Assembly (NCBI RefSeq): GCF_029840925.1
Contig: NZ_JAOCDM010000034.1
Coordinates: 1 to 45,416, forward strand
DNA from: Pseudomonas sp. GD03858
GTDB taxonomy: Bacteria > Pseudomonadota > Gammaproteobacteria > Pseudomonadales > Pseudomonadaceae
Reading direction: 5' to 3'
Length of the DNA stretch: 45,416 bases
The notes beneath the pieces are model-generated. The model was not told where the DNA came from and did not search any database. It saw only the letters and a list, made by a program, of their open reading frames with translations. Below, one piece after another: positions 8,669-18,058 of this stretch; position 1 is the first letter of the stretch; every line of letters starts with the position of its first letter. Position numbers and translations under genes: made by a program.

Positions 8669-9502
8669 ATGTCCCAACCCAAATTGCACACCGGCCTCGG
8701 CCTGCGCCGTGGCCTGCTGCCCGACCTGCTGACCATGGAGGCGGGCGCGGTGGACTTCCTCGAGTGCGCGCCGGAGAACTGGATTGGCGTCGGTGGCGCT
8801 TTCGGCCAGAGCCTGGAGCGCCTGGCCGAACGCTTTGCCATCGCTTGCCACGGGCTCTCGCTGTCACTGGGCGGCACCGCGCCACTGGACCTTGCATTCC
8901 TGGCGCGTACCCGACAGTTCCTCGACCATCACCAGGTGCGCCTGTACAGCGAGCATCTGAGCTACTGCAGCGACGATGGCCACCTCTATGACCTGCTGCC
9001 GATTCCGTTCACCGACGAGGCCGTGCGCCATGTGTCCGCGCGCATCCGCCAGGCCCAGGAGGTGCTGGGCAGGCGCATCGCGGTGGAGAACATCAGCTAT
9101 TACGCCGCTCCGTACCAGGCCATGGCCGAGCTGGATTTCATTCGCGCGGTGCTCGACGAGGCCGATTGCGATCTGCTGCTGGACGTCAACAATGTCTTCG
9201 TCAATGCCTGCAATCATCGCTACGACGCCCAGGCGTTCCTCGCCGGCATCCCCCGGGAGCGGGTGGTCGGCATGCACGTTGCCGGCCATTACGACGAAGC
9301 CCCGGACCTCAAGGTCGATACCCACGGCGCGCCGGTCAAGGATGCGGTCTGGGCCTTGTTCGCCCAAGCCTGCGCGCGATTCGGCGCCCAGCCGACCGTG
9401 CTCGAGCGTGATTTCAACTACCCGCCGCTGGCCGAACTGCTGGCCGAGACGGCCCATATCCGCAGCCTTCAGCAAACTCATGGAGTACCGAGCGATGAGT
9501 GA
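8669..9502 (+). CDS. hvfB: MNIO-family (DUF692) multinuclear iron oxygenase, HvfB/BufB-like
   Basis: The product is 277 residues, a typical DUF692 TIM-barrel length. Such enzymes (MbnB, TglH, HvfB, BufB) use two or three irons to rearrange peptidyl cysteines. Conserved polar residues fit the metal site: His61 ([10 protein letters not shown]), Glu95-His96 (YSEHLSY), Glu140-Asn141 (VENISYY), Asn174-Asn175 (LDVNNV), His203 and His207 (MHVAGHYDE), Asp217 and His219, Glu246 and Asp248 (VLERDFN). Exact ligand assignment is inference. The substrate is most likely the EGKCG precursor 93 nt upstream. ATG 8669 is chosen because the family begins at the GLGLRRG motif just after it. The stop overlaps the next gene by 8 nt. 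Confidence 0.95.
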   Translation: MSQPKLHTGLGLRRGLLPDLLTMEAGAVDFLECAPENWIGVGGAFGQSLERLAERFAIACHGLSLSLGGTAPLDLAFLARTRQFLDHHQVRLYSEHLSYCSDDGHLYDLLPIPFTDEAVRHVSARIRQAQEVLGRRIAVENISYYAAPYQAMAELDFIRAVLDEADCDLLLDVNNVFVNACNHRYDAQAFLAGIPRERVVGMHVAGHYDEAPDLKVDTHGAPVKDAVWALFAQACARFGAQPTVLERDFNYPPLAELLAETAHIRSLQQTHGVPSDE

Positions 9503-10202
9503 AACACTGCGCGAACAGCAGTTCACCCTGGCCCGACACCTGCGTGATCCGGCCAGCCATCCGCCGCCACCGGGCCTGGAGGCGCGGCGGCTGAAGATTT
9601 ATCGCGAGCTGTTCTACGGCGCCATCGAGGGGTTGCTGGCAGGCAGCTTTCCGGTGTTGCGCCAGACCCTGGGCGAGCAGCGCTGGCATGCCCGGGTGCG
9701 CGACTTCTATGCCGCTTACCGCAGCCAGACGCCGCTGTTCACCGAAGTGGCCGAAGCCTTTGTCGACTACCTGCAGGGCATCGAGCTCGATGCCCCCTGG
9801 CAACTGGAGCTGGCGCATTACGAATGGATCGAGGCGCAGTTGTACCTGAGCGACGCCCAGGAACCACCCCATGACCCGGCGGGCGACCTGCTCGACGGCA
9901 CGCCTGTGCTGTCCTGCACGGCGCGGGTGCTGGCCTATCTCTGGCCGGTGGAGCGCATCGGCCCGCATGAGCAGCCGCTGGAGCCACCGGCGATGCCGAC
10001 GCTGTTGCTGGTCTATCGCGACGCCGGGCTGCAGGTACGCTTCTTGCGTCTCTCGCCCATGGCCTGGCGGCTTCTGGCCGGGGTGAGCGGGACCGGGCGC
10101 GAGCGCTTGCAGGCGCTGGGCGATGAAGCGCTGCAGGTCCAGGGACTACTGTTGCTGGAGCAGCTGCGTGAGCAGGGCATCATTATCGGCACCGCGCGCT
10201 GA
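9495..10202 (+). CDS. hvfC: DUF2063 partner protein of the MNIO enzyme, HvfC/BufC-like
   Basis: This 235-residue cytoplasmic protein starts inside the enzyme gene (shared ATGAGTGA), which implies translational coupling. The N-terminal half ([41 protein letters not shown]) is the DUF2063 domain, which in MNIO systems binds the precursor leader and delivers it to the oxygenase. The C-terminal half is the weaker-conserved extension seen in HvfC/BufC. No catalytic motif is expected. It is the last gene of the operon and ends 12 nt from the convergent DMT exporter. No DoxX-type membrane gene (HvfD-like) follows, unlike some relatives. Confidence 0.92.
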   Translation: MSETLREQQFTLARHLRDPASHPPPPGLEARRLKIYRELFYGAIEGLLAGSFPVLRQTLGEQRWHARVRDFYAAYRSQTPLFTEVAEAFVDYLQGIELDAPWQLELAHYEWIEAQLYLSDAQEPPHDPAGDLLDGTPVLSCTARVLAYLWPVERIGPHEQPLEPPAMPTLLLVYRDAGLQVRFLRLSPMAWRLLAGVSGTGRERLQALGDEALQVQGLLLLEQLREQGIIIGTAR

Positions 10203-10214
10203 ACGGCCCTCCCG

Positions 10215-11171
10215 TCAACCCTCGGTGGCCCTGGCTGCGGGCATCGGCTGCGTTTTCTTGGCCGGCTTCAGGCGCGATACCCCGAACAGCACCAGCGCCA
10301 ACCCGATCACCTGGTACAGCGAAATCGTCTCGCTGAGGATCGCCCACGAGGCCAGCACCGTGAGCACCGGCCCCAGGTTGCCCACCGCCGCCGTGTGGGT
10401 CGGCCCCATGCGCTGGATGGCCAGGGCCACCCAGTAGATCGGCAGCACCGTGGAGAACAGCGCCATCAGCGCTGCGTTCAGCCATACCGCGCCCGGCAGG
10501 TTCCACAGCGGCGCGACATCGGCCACCAGCAGGTAATGCGCCAGCACCATCAGCGAGGATGCCGTGCCGCACAGCCCGGCCAGGCGCATCGAGCCCATGC
10601 GCTTTAGCATCATGCCGGTGCCCGAGTAGTACAGGGCGTAGGTCACCGCGCTGGCGAATACCCACAGCGAACCGATCACCACCTGGTTGCCGATGCCGGC
10701 CACGCTCAGGTCATGGACGAAGGCGATACCCAGCCCCAGGTAGCATAGGCCCATGGCCGTCAGCGTCCGCAGGGTAGGGCGTTCGCGCTGGACGATGGCC
10801 TGGAAGATCAGCACCAGCGTCGGGTAGGTGAACAGGATCAGCCGTTCCAGCCCGGCGCTGATGTATTGCAGGCCATAGAAGTCGAACAGGCTGGCCAGGT
10901 AGTAGCCGAGCAGCCCGAGCAGCGCCACGCGCAGGCCATCGGGCAGGCTCAGCGGGGTATCGCCTCGGCCGCGGCTGGCCCAGACCAGCCAGGCGAACAA
11001 CGGCAGCGCCAGCAGCATGCGCAGTGCCAGGAGACTGATGGCATCCACCGGCCCGGCGGCATAGGCGAGCTTGACGAAGATGGCCTTGAAACTGAACCCC
11101 AGGGCCGCGAGCACGGCATACAGGCTGCCGTTGGCAAGGGCGCGCTGGAGGAAAGTGGGAATCGGGTTCAT
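10215..11171 (-). CDS. DMT-superfamily (EamA) transporter
   Basis: The 318-residue protein has about ten hydrophobic helices arranged as two EamA repeats (about residues 15-145 and 160-300) and a basic tail. It is an inner-membrane exporter or permease of the drug/metabolite family; the substrate cannot be told from sequence. ATG 11171 is chosen because helix 1 starts shortly after; the longer upstream frame runs antisense through the LysR gene and is not credible. It is divergent from the LysR regulator with a 100-nt shared promoter region, the usual arrangement for a regulator and its exporter. Confidence 0.93.
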   Translation of the reverse strand: MNPIPTFLQRALANGSLYAVLAALGFSFKAIFVKLAYAAGPVDAISLLALRMLLALPLFAWLVWASRGRGDTPLSLPDGLRVALLGLLGYYLASLFDFYGLQYISAGLERLILFTYPTLVLIFQAIVQRERPTLRTLTAMGLCYLGLGIAFVHDLSVAGIGNQVVIGSLWVFASAVTYALYYSGTGMMLKRMGSMRLAGLCGTASSLMVLAHYLLVADVAPLWNLPGAVWLNAALMALFSTVLPIYWVALAIQRMGPTHTAAVGNLGPVLTVLASWAILSETISLYQVIGLALVLFGVSRLKPAKKTQPMPAARATEG

Positions 11172-11207
11172 GGGACATCCGTGGCAGGGGAATGGGCTTA
11201 TTCTGTG

Positions 11208-11255
11208 CAGAACGCCAATGCGATAGAATCGCTTTTTTTCGAACATGGCGTTCTG
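11208..11255. promoter_or_regulatory. Inverted-repeat operator between the LysR gene and DMT exporter
   Basis: CAGAACGCCA (11208-11217) is perfectly inverted as TGGCGTTCTG (11246-11255). Between them is GCGAT-AGA-ATCGC (11220-11232), a short palindrome suited to a LysR site. Nested dyads in a divergent LysR promoter fit autoregulation plus control of the exporter. No binding data exist here. Confidence 0.55.
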
Positions 11256-11271
11256 ATTCGGAGAATCCCCC

Positions 11272-12156
11272 ATGCACTTCGACCTGGCCGATCTGCGCTT
11301 GCTTGCGGCCATCGCCGCCACCGGCAGCCTGAGCAAGGCAGCGGCGACCTTCCCGGTGGCGGTGTCGGCCGCTAGTACCCGCCTGCGGCTGTTCGAGGCA
11401 CGCAGTGGCCTGACGCTGTTCACGCGCAGGGCCGACGGCATGCAGCTGACGCCGGCCGGGCGCCTGGTGCTGGAGTCGGCGCGTGGCGTGCTGGGCGAGG
11501 CGCAGAGGCTGCACGACACCCTGCGCGAGCTGGCCGGGCAACGGCGCATCAACCTGCACCTGGCGGCCTCGACGGTGACCAACAGCACCCTGTTGCCGGC
11601 GGTGCTCGGGCCGTTCCTGGCGGACTATCCGGAACTGGACCTGCAACTGGTCGAACACAAGAGCGTCGATGTGCTGCGCGTGGTCCTGAGCGGCGAGTGC
11701 GAGATCGGTGTGTACGACGGCAACCTGGTCAACGACGGCCTGGTGTCGCTGCCGTTTCGCACCGAGCGCCTGGTGTTGCTGGTGGCCGCCGACCACCCGC
11801 TGGCTGCTCGCGAGCAGCTGCGCCTGGTCGATGCACTGGACTTTGCCTTTGTCTGCCTGCCGGCCGAGCGGGCCATGCAGCGCTTCGTCGAGGAACTGGC
11901 GCTGAACCTGGCCATGCCATTGAAGGTGCGGGTGCGCGCGCCGAGCTTCGAGGCGATCGCCCAGCTGGTGGCCCAGCGCGCGGGCATCGCCATGCTGCCG
12001 GAGACCGCCGCCGTGCGTGCCGAGCAGGAGCTGGCGGTCCGGCGGGTGGCGCTGGAGGAGCGTTGGGCGACACTGGAGCTGCGTATCTGCTTTCGTGGCT
12101 GGGAGGCGCTGAGCTCCCACGGACGGCAGTTGGTGAGTTTCCTGTCCGGGCAGTGA
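11272..12156 (+). CDS. LysR-family transcriptional regulator
   Basis: The 294-residue product has a LysR winged helix-turn-helix at residues 1-62 (LSKAAATFPVAVSAASTRLRLFE, then LFTRRADGMQLTPAGR). A periplasmic-binding-protein-like effector domain follows from about residue 90 (INLHLAASTVTNSTLLPAVL). It probably controls the divergent DMT exporter. The effector is unknown. ATG 11272 fits the family N-terminus, with GGAGA at 11260-11264 as the ribosome site. Confidence 0.93.
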   Translation: MHFDLADLRLLAAIAATGSLSKAAATFPVAVSAASTRLRLFEARSGLTLFTRRADGMQLTPAGRLVLESARGVLGEAQRLHDTLRELAGQRRINLHLAASTVTNSTLLPAVLGPFLADYPELDLQLVEHKSVDVLRVVLSGECEIGVYDGNLVNDGLVSLPFRTERLVLLVAADHPLAAREQLRLVDALDFAFVCLPAERAMQRFVEELALNLAMPLKVRVRAPSFEAIAQLVAQRAGIAMLPETAAVRAEQELAVRRVALEERWATLELRICFRGWEALSSHGRQLVSFLSGQ

Positions 12157-12288
12157 GGGCGAGCCGTTCGGGTGAATCGGTTTTTTGGACGAATGCCATC
12201 ATTTGGATATCATTCGACGCTGTGCAAACCCCGGTGAAGGCATACAATCAGCGGCTCTGAAAAGGTACTGCACAGGCCCCGCGCACCC

Positions 12289-13443
12289 ATGGCGTTCGAC
12301 GCTTCCACCATGCTGACCCTCACCATCGCGCTTGCCGCCGCCGCCGCGCTATACCTGGCCGTCGAATGGCGCAGCGTGCGCGAGTCGTCGCTGTTGTGCT
12401 GGAGCGCCAGTTTCGCCACCATCAGTGTTGGATCCTCGCTTGCGCTGATGCGCGGCAGCGGCTACCTGTTCATCGGCATCTGGTTCGCCAACGGCATGTT
12501 GATCGTCGCGCACTGGTTGTTCCTGCTGGGCGTGTCGCGCTTTACCGAGACCCGTCTGTCGCGCGCCTGCTACCTGGCTCCCGTGCTCTGGTGCGCGTTG
12601 CTGCTGCTGCCGCAGTGGCCGCTGTGGTCGAAGACTTTCCTGGTAGCCAATTCGTTGCTGGTGGCGTTGTTCACCCTGTATGCCAGCTGGCTGCTGCGTC
12701 CCCACGGCAAGTCGCTGAGCGTGGGCGCGGTACAGCTGCGCTACGTGTTGCTGCTGCACGGTTTGTTCTACCTGGCCAAGACCTTGCCGGCCCTGGTGCC
12801 GGGCAGCCTGATCGACCTGACGGCATTTCGCGGGCAGATCATCCAGGTGTCGCTGGTGGAAGGGGCGATGGCCATCATGCTGATCGCGCTGTCGATGACC
12901 GGTACCGTGCGCTACCGCCGCGAGGAGCGCATCGAGCGCCTGGCGGCCCGCGATCCGCTGACCGCGTTGTACAACCGTCGTGCCCTGGAGGTGCGGGCCT
13001 CGAACCTGTTCAAGGGCATTTCGCCGGCCAGCCCGGGGGCGCTGCTGTTGATCGATATCGATCATTTCAAGCTGGTCAACGACCTGCACGGGCACGCCGC
13101 CGGCGACCGCTTGCTGGTGGCGCTGAGCGAGATGATCCGGACGCTGCTGCCGGAGCGGGCGATCGCCGCGCGCCTGGGCGGCGACGAATTCGTGATCCTG
13201 CTGGCCGATGCCTCCCGTGCGACCATCGAGCAGCTGGCCGGCGCCTTGCGCCAGCAGTTCCAGGCCGTCGCCGCGCAGTCCTTCAGCACGCCCGAGGCGG
13301 TCACTTTGAGCATTGGCGCCAATCTGTTCGACCGGCCACCGGCCAGCCTCGCGGCGTTGATCGAACAGGGCGACGTGCTGCTCTATGCCTCCAAGCGGGC
13401 CGGGCGCAACAGCCTGCAGCTGGTGGATGGCTTGCGCGGCTGA
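12289..13443 (+). CDS. Membrane-bound GGDEF diguanylate cyclase
   Basis: The first 205 residues contain six or seven hydrophobic helices, a membrane sensor region without a recognised input motif. A GGDEF domain follows (about 215-380): the DPLTALYNRRAL start, the metal-binding IDIDHFKLVND segment, and an intact GGDEF at residues 297-301. Catalysis of c-di-GMP synthesis from GTP is therefore expected. The RxxD inhibitory site that normally sits just upstream of GGDEF is absent (PERA instead). The start is uncertain: ATG 12289 lacks a clear ribosome site, and ATG 12310 (MLTLTIALA) is a fair alternative. It stands alone. Confidence 0.93.
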   Translation: MAFDASTMLTLTIALAAAAALYLAVEWRSVRESSLLCWSASFATISVGSSLALMRGSGYLFIGIWFANGMLIVAHWLFLLGVSRFTETRLSRACYLAPVLWCALLLLPQWPLWSKTFLVANSLLVALFTLYASWLLRPHGKSLSVGAVQLRYVLLLHGLFYLAKTLPALVPGSLIDLTAFRGQIIQVSLVEGAMAIMLIALSMTGTVRYRREERIERLAARDPLTALYNRRALEVRASNLFKGISPASPGALLLIDIDHFKLVNDLHGHAAGDRLLVALSEMIRTLLPERAIAARLGGDEFVILLADASRATIEQLAGALRQQFQAVAAQSFSTPEAVTLSIGANLFDRPPASLAALIEQGDVLLYASKRAGRNSLQLVDGLRG

Positions 13444-13449
13444 GCCGGG

Positions 13450-13773
13450 TCACTTGTTGTTGATGCATTGCGACAGCACCGAATAGCGCACGGTGCGCAG
13501 GGTGCCCTCGCGATCTTCGAAGGTCATCAGCCGCGGTACGACCTCGCAGGTGCGCGGGTCGCCCGACTGGCGCACGAAACGGGCGATGTCCAGCTTCATC
13601 CCATAGCGATAGTCGACGATCTCCGGCATCGGCTTGGCGCGTTGCTGCGCGTAGCTTGCGACGGCCTGCTGATGGTCCTCCAGCAACTGGTCGTTGCGCT
13701 GCTTGGAAAAGCCGGTGGCCTGGGCCGACAGGGAAAGCGCCAGCAGGGTGGCGGTCAGGGTCAGTCGCAGCAT
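13450..13773 (-). CDS. Small secreted DUF2790 protein
   Basis: This 107-residue protein has a clear signal peptide (MLRLTLTATLLALSLSAQA). Its core, VDYRYGMKLDIARFV then CEVVPRLMTFEDREG and VRYSVLSQC, fits the Pseudomonas DUF2790 family of small periplasmic proteins of unknown function. Two cysteines could form a disulfide. The start is ATG 13773, with GGAG about 9 nt upstream; longer frames run through the promoter region. It is convergent with the GGDEF gene and divergent from the OprD porin. Confidence 0.85.
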   Translation of the reverse strand: MLRLTLTATLLALSLSAQATGFSKQRNDQLLEDHQQAVASYAQQRAKPMPEIVDYRYGMKLDIARFVRQSGDPRTCEVVPRLMTFEDREGTLRTVRYSVLSQCINNK

Positions 13774-13981
13774 GATGGGTGTCTCCGAAAGGTTCATTTC
13801 GAAGTCCACGCTAGCCAGGGGCGACCAACAACGGCATGACGCCAGGGTTACAGATGTGAAAGGTGCCCTGTGGCCGTGGCCGGCGCCCCGGCGCATGACG
13901 CGATTGTAATTTGCCGATCATCTTCCCGTTATCCGCCGCCGGCGAGCATCAGCTTCGGCCGACGGGGCTGGGTGCGCGCGC

Positions 13982-13993
13982 ATCTGGCCAGAT
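13982..13993. promoter_or_regulatory. Palindrome upstream of the first OprD porin
   Basis: ATCTGGCCAGAT is a perfect 12-bp palindrome 60 nt before the porin start, in the 280-nt intergenic region shared with the DUF2790 gene. It is a candidate operator. Nothing else recognisable was found in this intergenic stretch. Confidence 0.3.
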
Positions 13994-14053
13994 CAGGGAC
14001 GCTCCAGCACCAAGGTCCGACAAGAAGAACAGCCACACCCAAAGGAGCAATGG

Positions 14054-15397
14054 ATGAACAACAGTCCAAGACTTTCCCTGGCCGCCCTGGTGGCGCTGGT
14101 TGGCGCCACGCCGAGCGCCTGGGCCGTCGATGATCGCAAAGAGGGGTTCATCGAGGGCAGCACGCTGAGCGTGCTCAACCGCAACTTCTACTTCAACCGC
14201 GATCACCGTGATGGCCCCGCGCCGACCTACAACAGCGGCAAGGCCAGCGACAATGGTTACTCCGAGGCCTGGGCCCATGCCGTCATCACCCGTTTCGAGT
14301 CCGGTTTCACCCAGGGCACGGTCGGGGTCGGCGTGGACGCCTTCGCCATGCTCGGGCTCAAGCTCGACAGCGGAGGAGGGCGCAATGGCGGACGCAGTTC
14401 CTTCGACGTGCTGCCGGTGGATCGCGACGGCCAGGCCCGTGATGAATACACCAAGCTCGGCGGCGCGGCCAAGGTGCGCCTGTTCGACACGGTGCTGCGG
14501 GTCGGCGATGTGTTTCCGCTCAACCCGATGGTGGCCGCCGGCGATTCGAGACTGCTGCCGGAGAGTTTTCGCGGCGTGACGCTGGAGAACACCAGCCTGC
14601 AGGGCCTTACGCTGCAGGCTGGACGCCTGCATGCCATGAGCCAGCCGGTGTCCAGCGACCTGCGCGAGAACTTCGCGACCTTCTACGGCGGCCCGGTGGA
14701 CTCGCCCTGGATCGCCTACGGCGGTGGCGACTACGCGATCAACGACAATATCAGCGTGAGCCTGTTCGGCAGCCGCCTCAAGGATGTCTGGAACCAGTAC
14801 TACGCCGGCACCAGCGTCACTTGGCCGCTTGGCGACGAGCTGGCGCTGATCGGCGGGTTCAATTTCTACAACGCCAAGGATGAAGGCCGCCAGCGCCTCG
14901 GCCAGTTCGACAACGATATCTGGAGCGCCAAGCTCGGCGTGCGCTATGGCGCCCATACCCTGGCCCTGACCCACCAGCGCAACAACGGCGACGATGACTT
15001 CGACTACCTGCGCCAGTCCGACTCGATCTTCCTCGACAACTCCATCCAGTACAGCGACTTCAACTCGCCGAAAGAGCGTTCGTGGATGCTGCGCTACGAC
15101 CTGAACATGGCGGCCTACGGGGTACCGGGCCTGTCGTTCATGACCCGTTACGGGCGTGGCAGCGATGCCGACTACAGCCATGCCAACGCCTACTACATGC
15201 GTCGCGACGACAACGGCGATCCGCTTACCGACCAGAAGCGCTGGGAGCGCGACATCGAGGTCAAGTACGTGGTGCAGACTGGCCCGGCCAAGGACCTTTC
15301 GCTGCGCGTGCGCCAGGCCACCACCCGGGCGACGGCCTTCGAGTCGGACCTGGACGAAGTGCGGGTGATCGTCGAGTACCCGCTGTCGATCCTCTGA
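14054..15397 (+). CDS. OprD-family outer-membrane porin
   Basis: The 447-residue product has a signal peptide ending in PSAWA. It shows OprD hallmarks: the early GFIEGSTLSVLNRNFYF strand, repeated amphipathic strands, NPMVAAGDSRLLPESFRGV, and a C-terminal barrel strand VRVIVEYPLSIL. OprD porins carry amino acids or small organic acids across the outer membrane. The substrate is not evident, as no catabolic gene is co-transcribed. The start is ATG 14054 with AAAGGAG at 14041-14047. A strong terminator follows. Confidence 0.95.
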   Translation: MNNSPRLSLAALVALVGATPSAWAVDDRKEGFIEGSTLSVLNRNFYFNRDHRDGPAPTYNSGKASDNGYSEAWAHAVITRFESGFTQGTVGVGVDAFAMLGLKLDSGGGRNGGRSSFDVLPVDRDGQARDEYTKLGGAAKVRLFDTVLRVGDVFPLNPMVAAGDSRLLPESFRGVTLENTSLQGLTLQAGRLHAMSQPVSSDLRENFATFYGGPVDSPWIAYGGGDYAINDNISVSLFGSRLKDVWNQYYAGTSVTWPLGDELALIGGFNFYNAKDEGRQRLGQFDNDIWSAKLGVRYGAHTLALTHQRNNGDDDFDYLRQSDSIFLDNSIQYSDFNSPKERSWMLRYDLNMAAYGVPGLSFMTRYGRGSDADYSHANAYYMRRDDNGDPLTDQKRWERDIEVKYVVQTGPAKDLSLRVRQATTRATAFESDLDEVRVIVEYPLSIL

Positions 15398-15456
15398 GCA
15401 CACCCGGATTCACCTTGAGAAGCCCACGCGCTCCTTTGGTTACAGGTGAATGTTTT

Positions 15457-15483
15457 GGCGCCTCGCACGAGGCGCCTTTTTTT
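15457..15483 (+). terminator. Rho-independent terminator of the OprD gene
   Basis: GGCGCCTCG (15457-15465) pairs perfectly with CGAGGCGCC (15468-15476) around a 2-nt centre and is followed by seven T residues. It may also serve the convergent aldo/keto reductase gene, because the stem is symmetric. Confidence 0.92.
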
Positions 15484-15489
15484 CGCGCC

Positions 15490-16311
15490 TCAGACCATCG
15501 CCAGTCGCTGCTTGCGCAGCGGTGGCGCAAATGCCAGGTCGATCGCCCGCAGGTCGTCTTCGTCCAGGCGCACGTCGCCTGCCGCCGCATTCAGTCGCAC
15601 ATGCTCCGGGCTTACGGCTTTGGGGATGGCGATCACGCCATCGTCGCGCGTTACCCAGGCCAGGCTCACCTGGGCCGGCGTCGCCGCATGGCGCTCGGCG
15701 ATCTGTTCCAGCAGCGGATGACGCAGCAGACGCCCGGCCTGGGCCAACGGGCAGTAGGCCATGGTCGGCAGACCGTGTTGGCGGCTCCACGGCAGCAGGT
15801 CGTACTCGATGCCGCGTTCGGCCGGGTTGTACAGCACCTGGTTGGTGGCGCAGGCGCGGTTGTCGAGCTCGCGCAGATCGTCGAGATCGAAGTTGGAAAC
15901 GCCCCAGCGACGGATCTTGCCTTGCTCGATCAAGCGTTCGAACGCTTCGACGGTCTCCTCCAGCGGGTACTGTCCACGCCAGTGCAGCAGATACAGGTCG
16001 ATGCAATCGCTGCCAAGGCGCTTGAGGCTGCGCTCGCAGGCCTCGGGCATGGCGCGTCGACTTGCGTTGTGCGGGTAGACCTTGCTGACCAGGAACACCT
16101 GGTCGCGGCGCCCGGCGATGGCCTGGCCGACCACGCGCTCGGCGCCGCCTTCGGCGTACATCTCGGCGGTGTCGATCAGGGTCAGGCCCAGGTCGATGCC
16201 TTGTTGCAGGGCGGCCACTTCGGCGGCCTTGCGGCCCGGGTCCTCGCCCATGTACCAGGTGCCCTGGCCAATGGCCGGAACGCGGGCGCCCGCTAGATTC
16301 ACGTTACGCAT
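15490..16311 (-). CDS. Aldo/keto reductase
   Basis: The 273-residue NAD(P)H-dependent oxidoreductase has the complete tetrad: Asp47 and Tyr52 ([10 protein letters not shown]), Lys77 (VSKVYP) and His110 (LYLLHWRG). The cofactor-binding GVSNFD and [13 protein letters not shown] segments are present. The substrate is unknown. ATG 16311 is preceded by GGAGGTGAC, a near-perfect ribosome site. Its first 13 nt overlap the end of the LysR gene, so the two are translationally coupled. Confidence 0.95.
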   Translation of the reverse strand: MRNVNLAGARVPAIGQGTWYMGEDPGRKAAEVAALQQGIDLGLTLIDTAEMYAEGGAERVVGQAIAGRRDQVFLVSKVYPHNASRRAMPEACERSLKRLGSDCIDLYLLHWRGQYPLEETVEAFERLIEQGKIRRWGVSNFDLDDLRELDNRACATNQVLYNPAERGIEYDLLPWSRQHGLPTMAYCPLAQAGRLLRHPLLEQIAERHAATPAQVSLAWVTRDDGVIAIPKAVSPEHVRLNAAAGDVRLDEDDLRAIDLAFAPPLRKQRLAMV

Positions 16312-17204
16312 GTCACCTCCTGTGGATGGGTGTGGGTAAGCAGGACATCGAGCAGCGCCTCGGCGGCCTTCGACAGCTTGTGATCGCCCAGGGCGATCAC
16401 GCCGATGCGGCGTTCCACGGTGGGCTCGACCAGAGGCACGCAGCGAGCGCCGAGTTCCTGCATCTGCCCGATGCACAGGGCCGGCACGGCGCTGACCCCC
16501 AGGCCACTGGCGACCATGCGGCCAATGGTCGACAGCTGATGGCTCTCGAAGGCCACCGCCAGCTTGCCGTGGTTGGCGGCCAGGTGCTGTTCGAGCAGCA
16601 GGCGTACCGCCGAGGGGCGCTGCAGGGCGATGAAGTCCTGGGCCAGCAGCTCCTGCCAGCGCACCTGGGGCTGGCGGGCGAGCGGTGAGTCGGCGGGGAC
16701 CACCGCCACGAAACGGTCCATGTACAGCGGATGGAAACGCAATGCCTCGCTACTGTCGGGCTCGAAGCCGATGCCCAGTTCGACGCGACGATGGCGCACC
16801 AGTTCCAGTACCTGCTCGTTGATCACGTCGTGCACGGTGACATTGACCTTGGGGTAGCGCTGGCGAAACACCTTCAGCGACTGCGGCAGCAGGTTGCCGG
16901 CGAAAGCCGGCATGGCCGCCACCGATACCCTGCCCAGTTGCAGGGTGAAGCGCTGGCGCAGCATCTCCTCGGTGTCGTCCCAGTCGGCCAGCAGGCGTCG
17001 GGCCAGTGGCAGCAGCACCTCGCCCTCGGGGGTGAGGCTGACGCTGCGAGTGGTGCGGGTGAGCAGGGCGCCGCCGAGGTTGTCCTCCAGCGCCTTGATG
17101 GTCAGGCTCAGGGCCGGTTGCGACACATGCAGGTGCTCGCCGGCCTGGGCGAAACTCTGGTACTTGGCCACGGTGACGAAGGCACGCAGCTGCTTGACGT
17201 TCAT
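16299..17204 (-). CDS. LysR-family regulator of the scoAB-atoE operon (inferred)
   Basis: This 301-residue LysR protein has an N-terminal winged helix ([33 protein letters not shown]) and an effector-binding domain from about residue 92. It is transcribed away from scoA with 120 nt between the start codons, and its 3' end overlaps the aldo/keto reductase gene. Position suggests control of 3-oxoacid or dehydrocarnitine CoA-transferase genes. A similar LysR/CoA-transferase arrangement (dhcR-dhcA-dhcB) is known in P. aeruginosa, and this could be its equivalent. ATG 17204 fits the family N-terminus. Confidence 0.92.
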   Translation of the reverse strand: MNVKQLRAFVTVAKYQSFAQAGEHLHVSQPALSLTIKALEDNLGGALLTRTTRSVSLTPEGEVLLPLARRLLADWDDTEEMLRQRFTLQLGRVSVAAMPAFAGNLLPQSLKVFRQRYPKVNVTVHDVINEQVLELVRHRRVELGIGFEPDSSEALRFHPLYMDRFVAVVPADSPLARQPQVRWQELLAQDFIALQRPSAVRLLLEQHLAANHGKLAVAFESHQLSTIGRMVASGLGVSAVPALCIGQMQELGARCVPLVEPTVERRIGVIALGDHKLSKAAEALLDVLLTHTHPQEVTCVT

Positions 17205-17274
17205 GACAGGCTCGACCTTTGTTTTGGAAAAATTATCAATCGATGACGAAAACAAAATTAACAAATCAGTCGGC

Positions 17275-17293
17275 TGCGGTGAAGATGACCGCA
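17275..17293. promoter_or_regulatory. Candidate LysR operator upstream of scoA
   Basis: TGCGGT (17275-17280) and ACCGCA (17288-17293) form an inverted repeat with a 7-nt centre, 31 nt before the scoA start. An AT-rich stretch with ATCGAT (17239-17244) lies further up in the divergent region. The site is close to the start and could act on the leader, so the assignment is tentative. Confidence 0.4.
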
Positions 17294-17324
17294 CGGTTCC
17301 AACAACTACAAAAGGCGACTGAGC

Positions 17325-18023
17325 ATGGCCGGACTGGACAAGCGTGTAGCAACCTATGAAGAGGCCCTGGCGGGCCTGACCGACGACATGACGGTGCTGG
17401 CCGGTGGCTTCGGCCTGTGCGGCATCCCGGAAAACCTCATCGCCGAGATCAAGCGTCGTGGCGTCAAGGGCTTGACCGTGGTCTCCAACAACTGCGGTGT
17501 CGATGGCTTCGGCCTGGGCGTGCTGCTCGAAGACCGGCAGATCCGCAAGATGATCGCCTCCTATGTCGGCGAGAACGCCGAATTCGAACGCCAGCTGCTC
17601 AGCGGCGAGCTGGAAGTGGAGCTGACCCCGCAAGGCACCCTCGCCGAGAAGATGCGCGCTGGCGGCGCGGGCATTCCGGCCTTCTACACCGCCACCGGCT
17701 ACGGCACGCCGGTCGCCGAAGGCAAGGAAGTGCGCGAGTTCAAGGGCCGCAAGTATATCCTCGAAGAATCCATTACCGGCGACTTCGCCATCGTCAAGGG
17801 CTGGAAGGCCGACCACTACGGCAACGTGGTGTACCGCAACACCGCGCAGAACTTCAACCCGCTGGCCGCCACCGCCGGCAAGATCACCGTGGTCGAGGTC
17901 GAGGAGATCGTCGAGCCTGGCGTGCTGCTGCCCAGCGAGATCCACACCCCGGGCATCTATGTCGACCGGGTCATCGTCGGCACCTTCGAGAAGCGCATCG
18001 AGAAGCGCACCGTCAAGGCCTGA
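17325..18023 (+). CDS. scoA: 3-oxoacid CoA-transferase subunit A
   Basis: The 232-residue product is a complete alpha subunit of the class I CoA-transferases. It has the glycine-rich [13 protein letters not shown] motif near the N-terminus, [12 protein letters not shown], and the [18 protein letters not shown] segment. With ScoB it moves CoA from succinyl- or acetyl-CoA to acetoacetate or a related 3-oxoacid. Very similar proteins act on dehydrocarnitine in P. aeruginosa (DhcA), so the true acceptor is open. The start ATG 17325 is consistent with the family. scoB starts 35 nt downstream. Confidence 0.94.
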   Translation: MAGLDKRVATYEEALAGLTDDMTVLAGGFGLCGIPENLIAEIKRRGVKGLTVVSNNCGVDGFGLGVLLEDRQIRKMIASYVGENAEFERQLLSGELEVELTPQGTLAEKMRAGGAGIPAFYTATGYGTPVAEGKEVREFKGRKYILEESITGDFAIVKGWKADHYGNVVYRNTAQNFNPLAATAGKITVVEVEEIVEPGVLLPSEIHTPGIYVDRVIVGTFEKRIEKRTVKA

Positions 18024-18058
18024 GCGCCGCCCTCAAGAACAACAAAGAGATCCTGACC

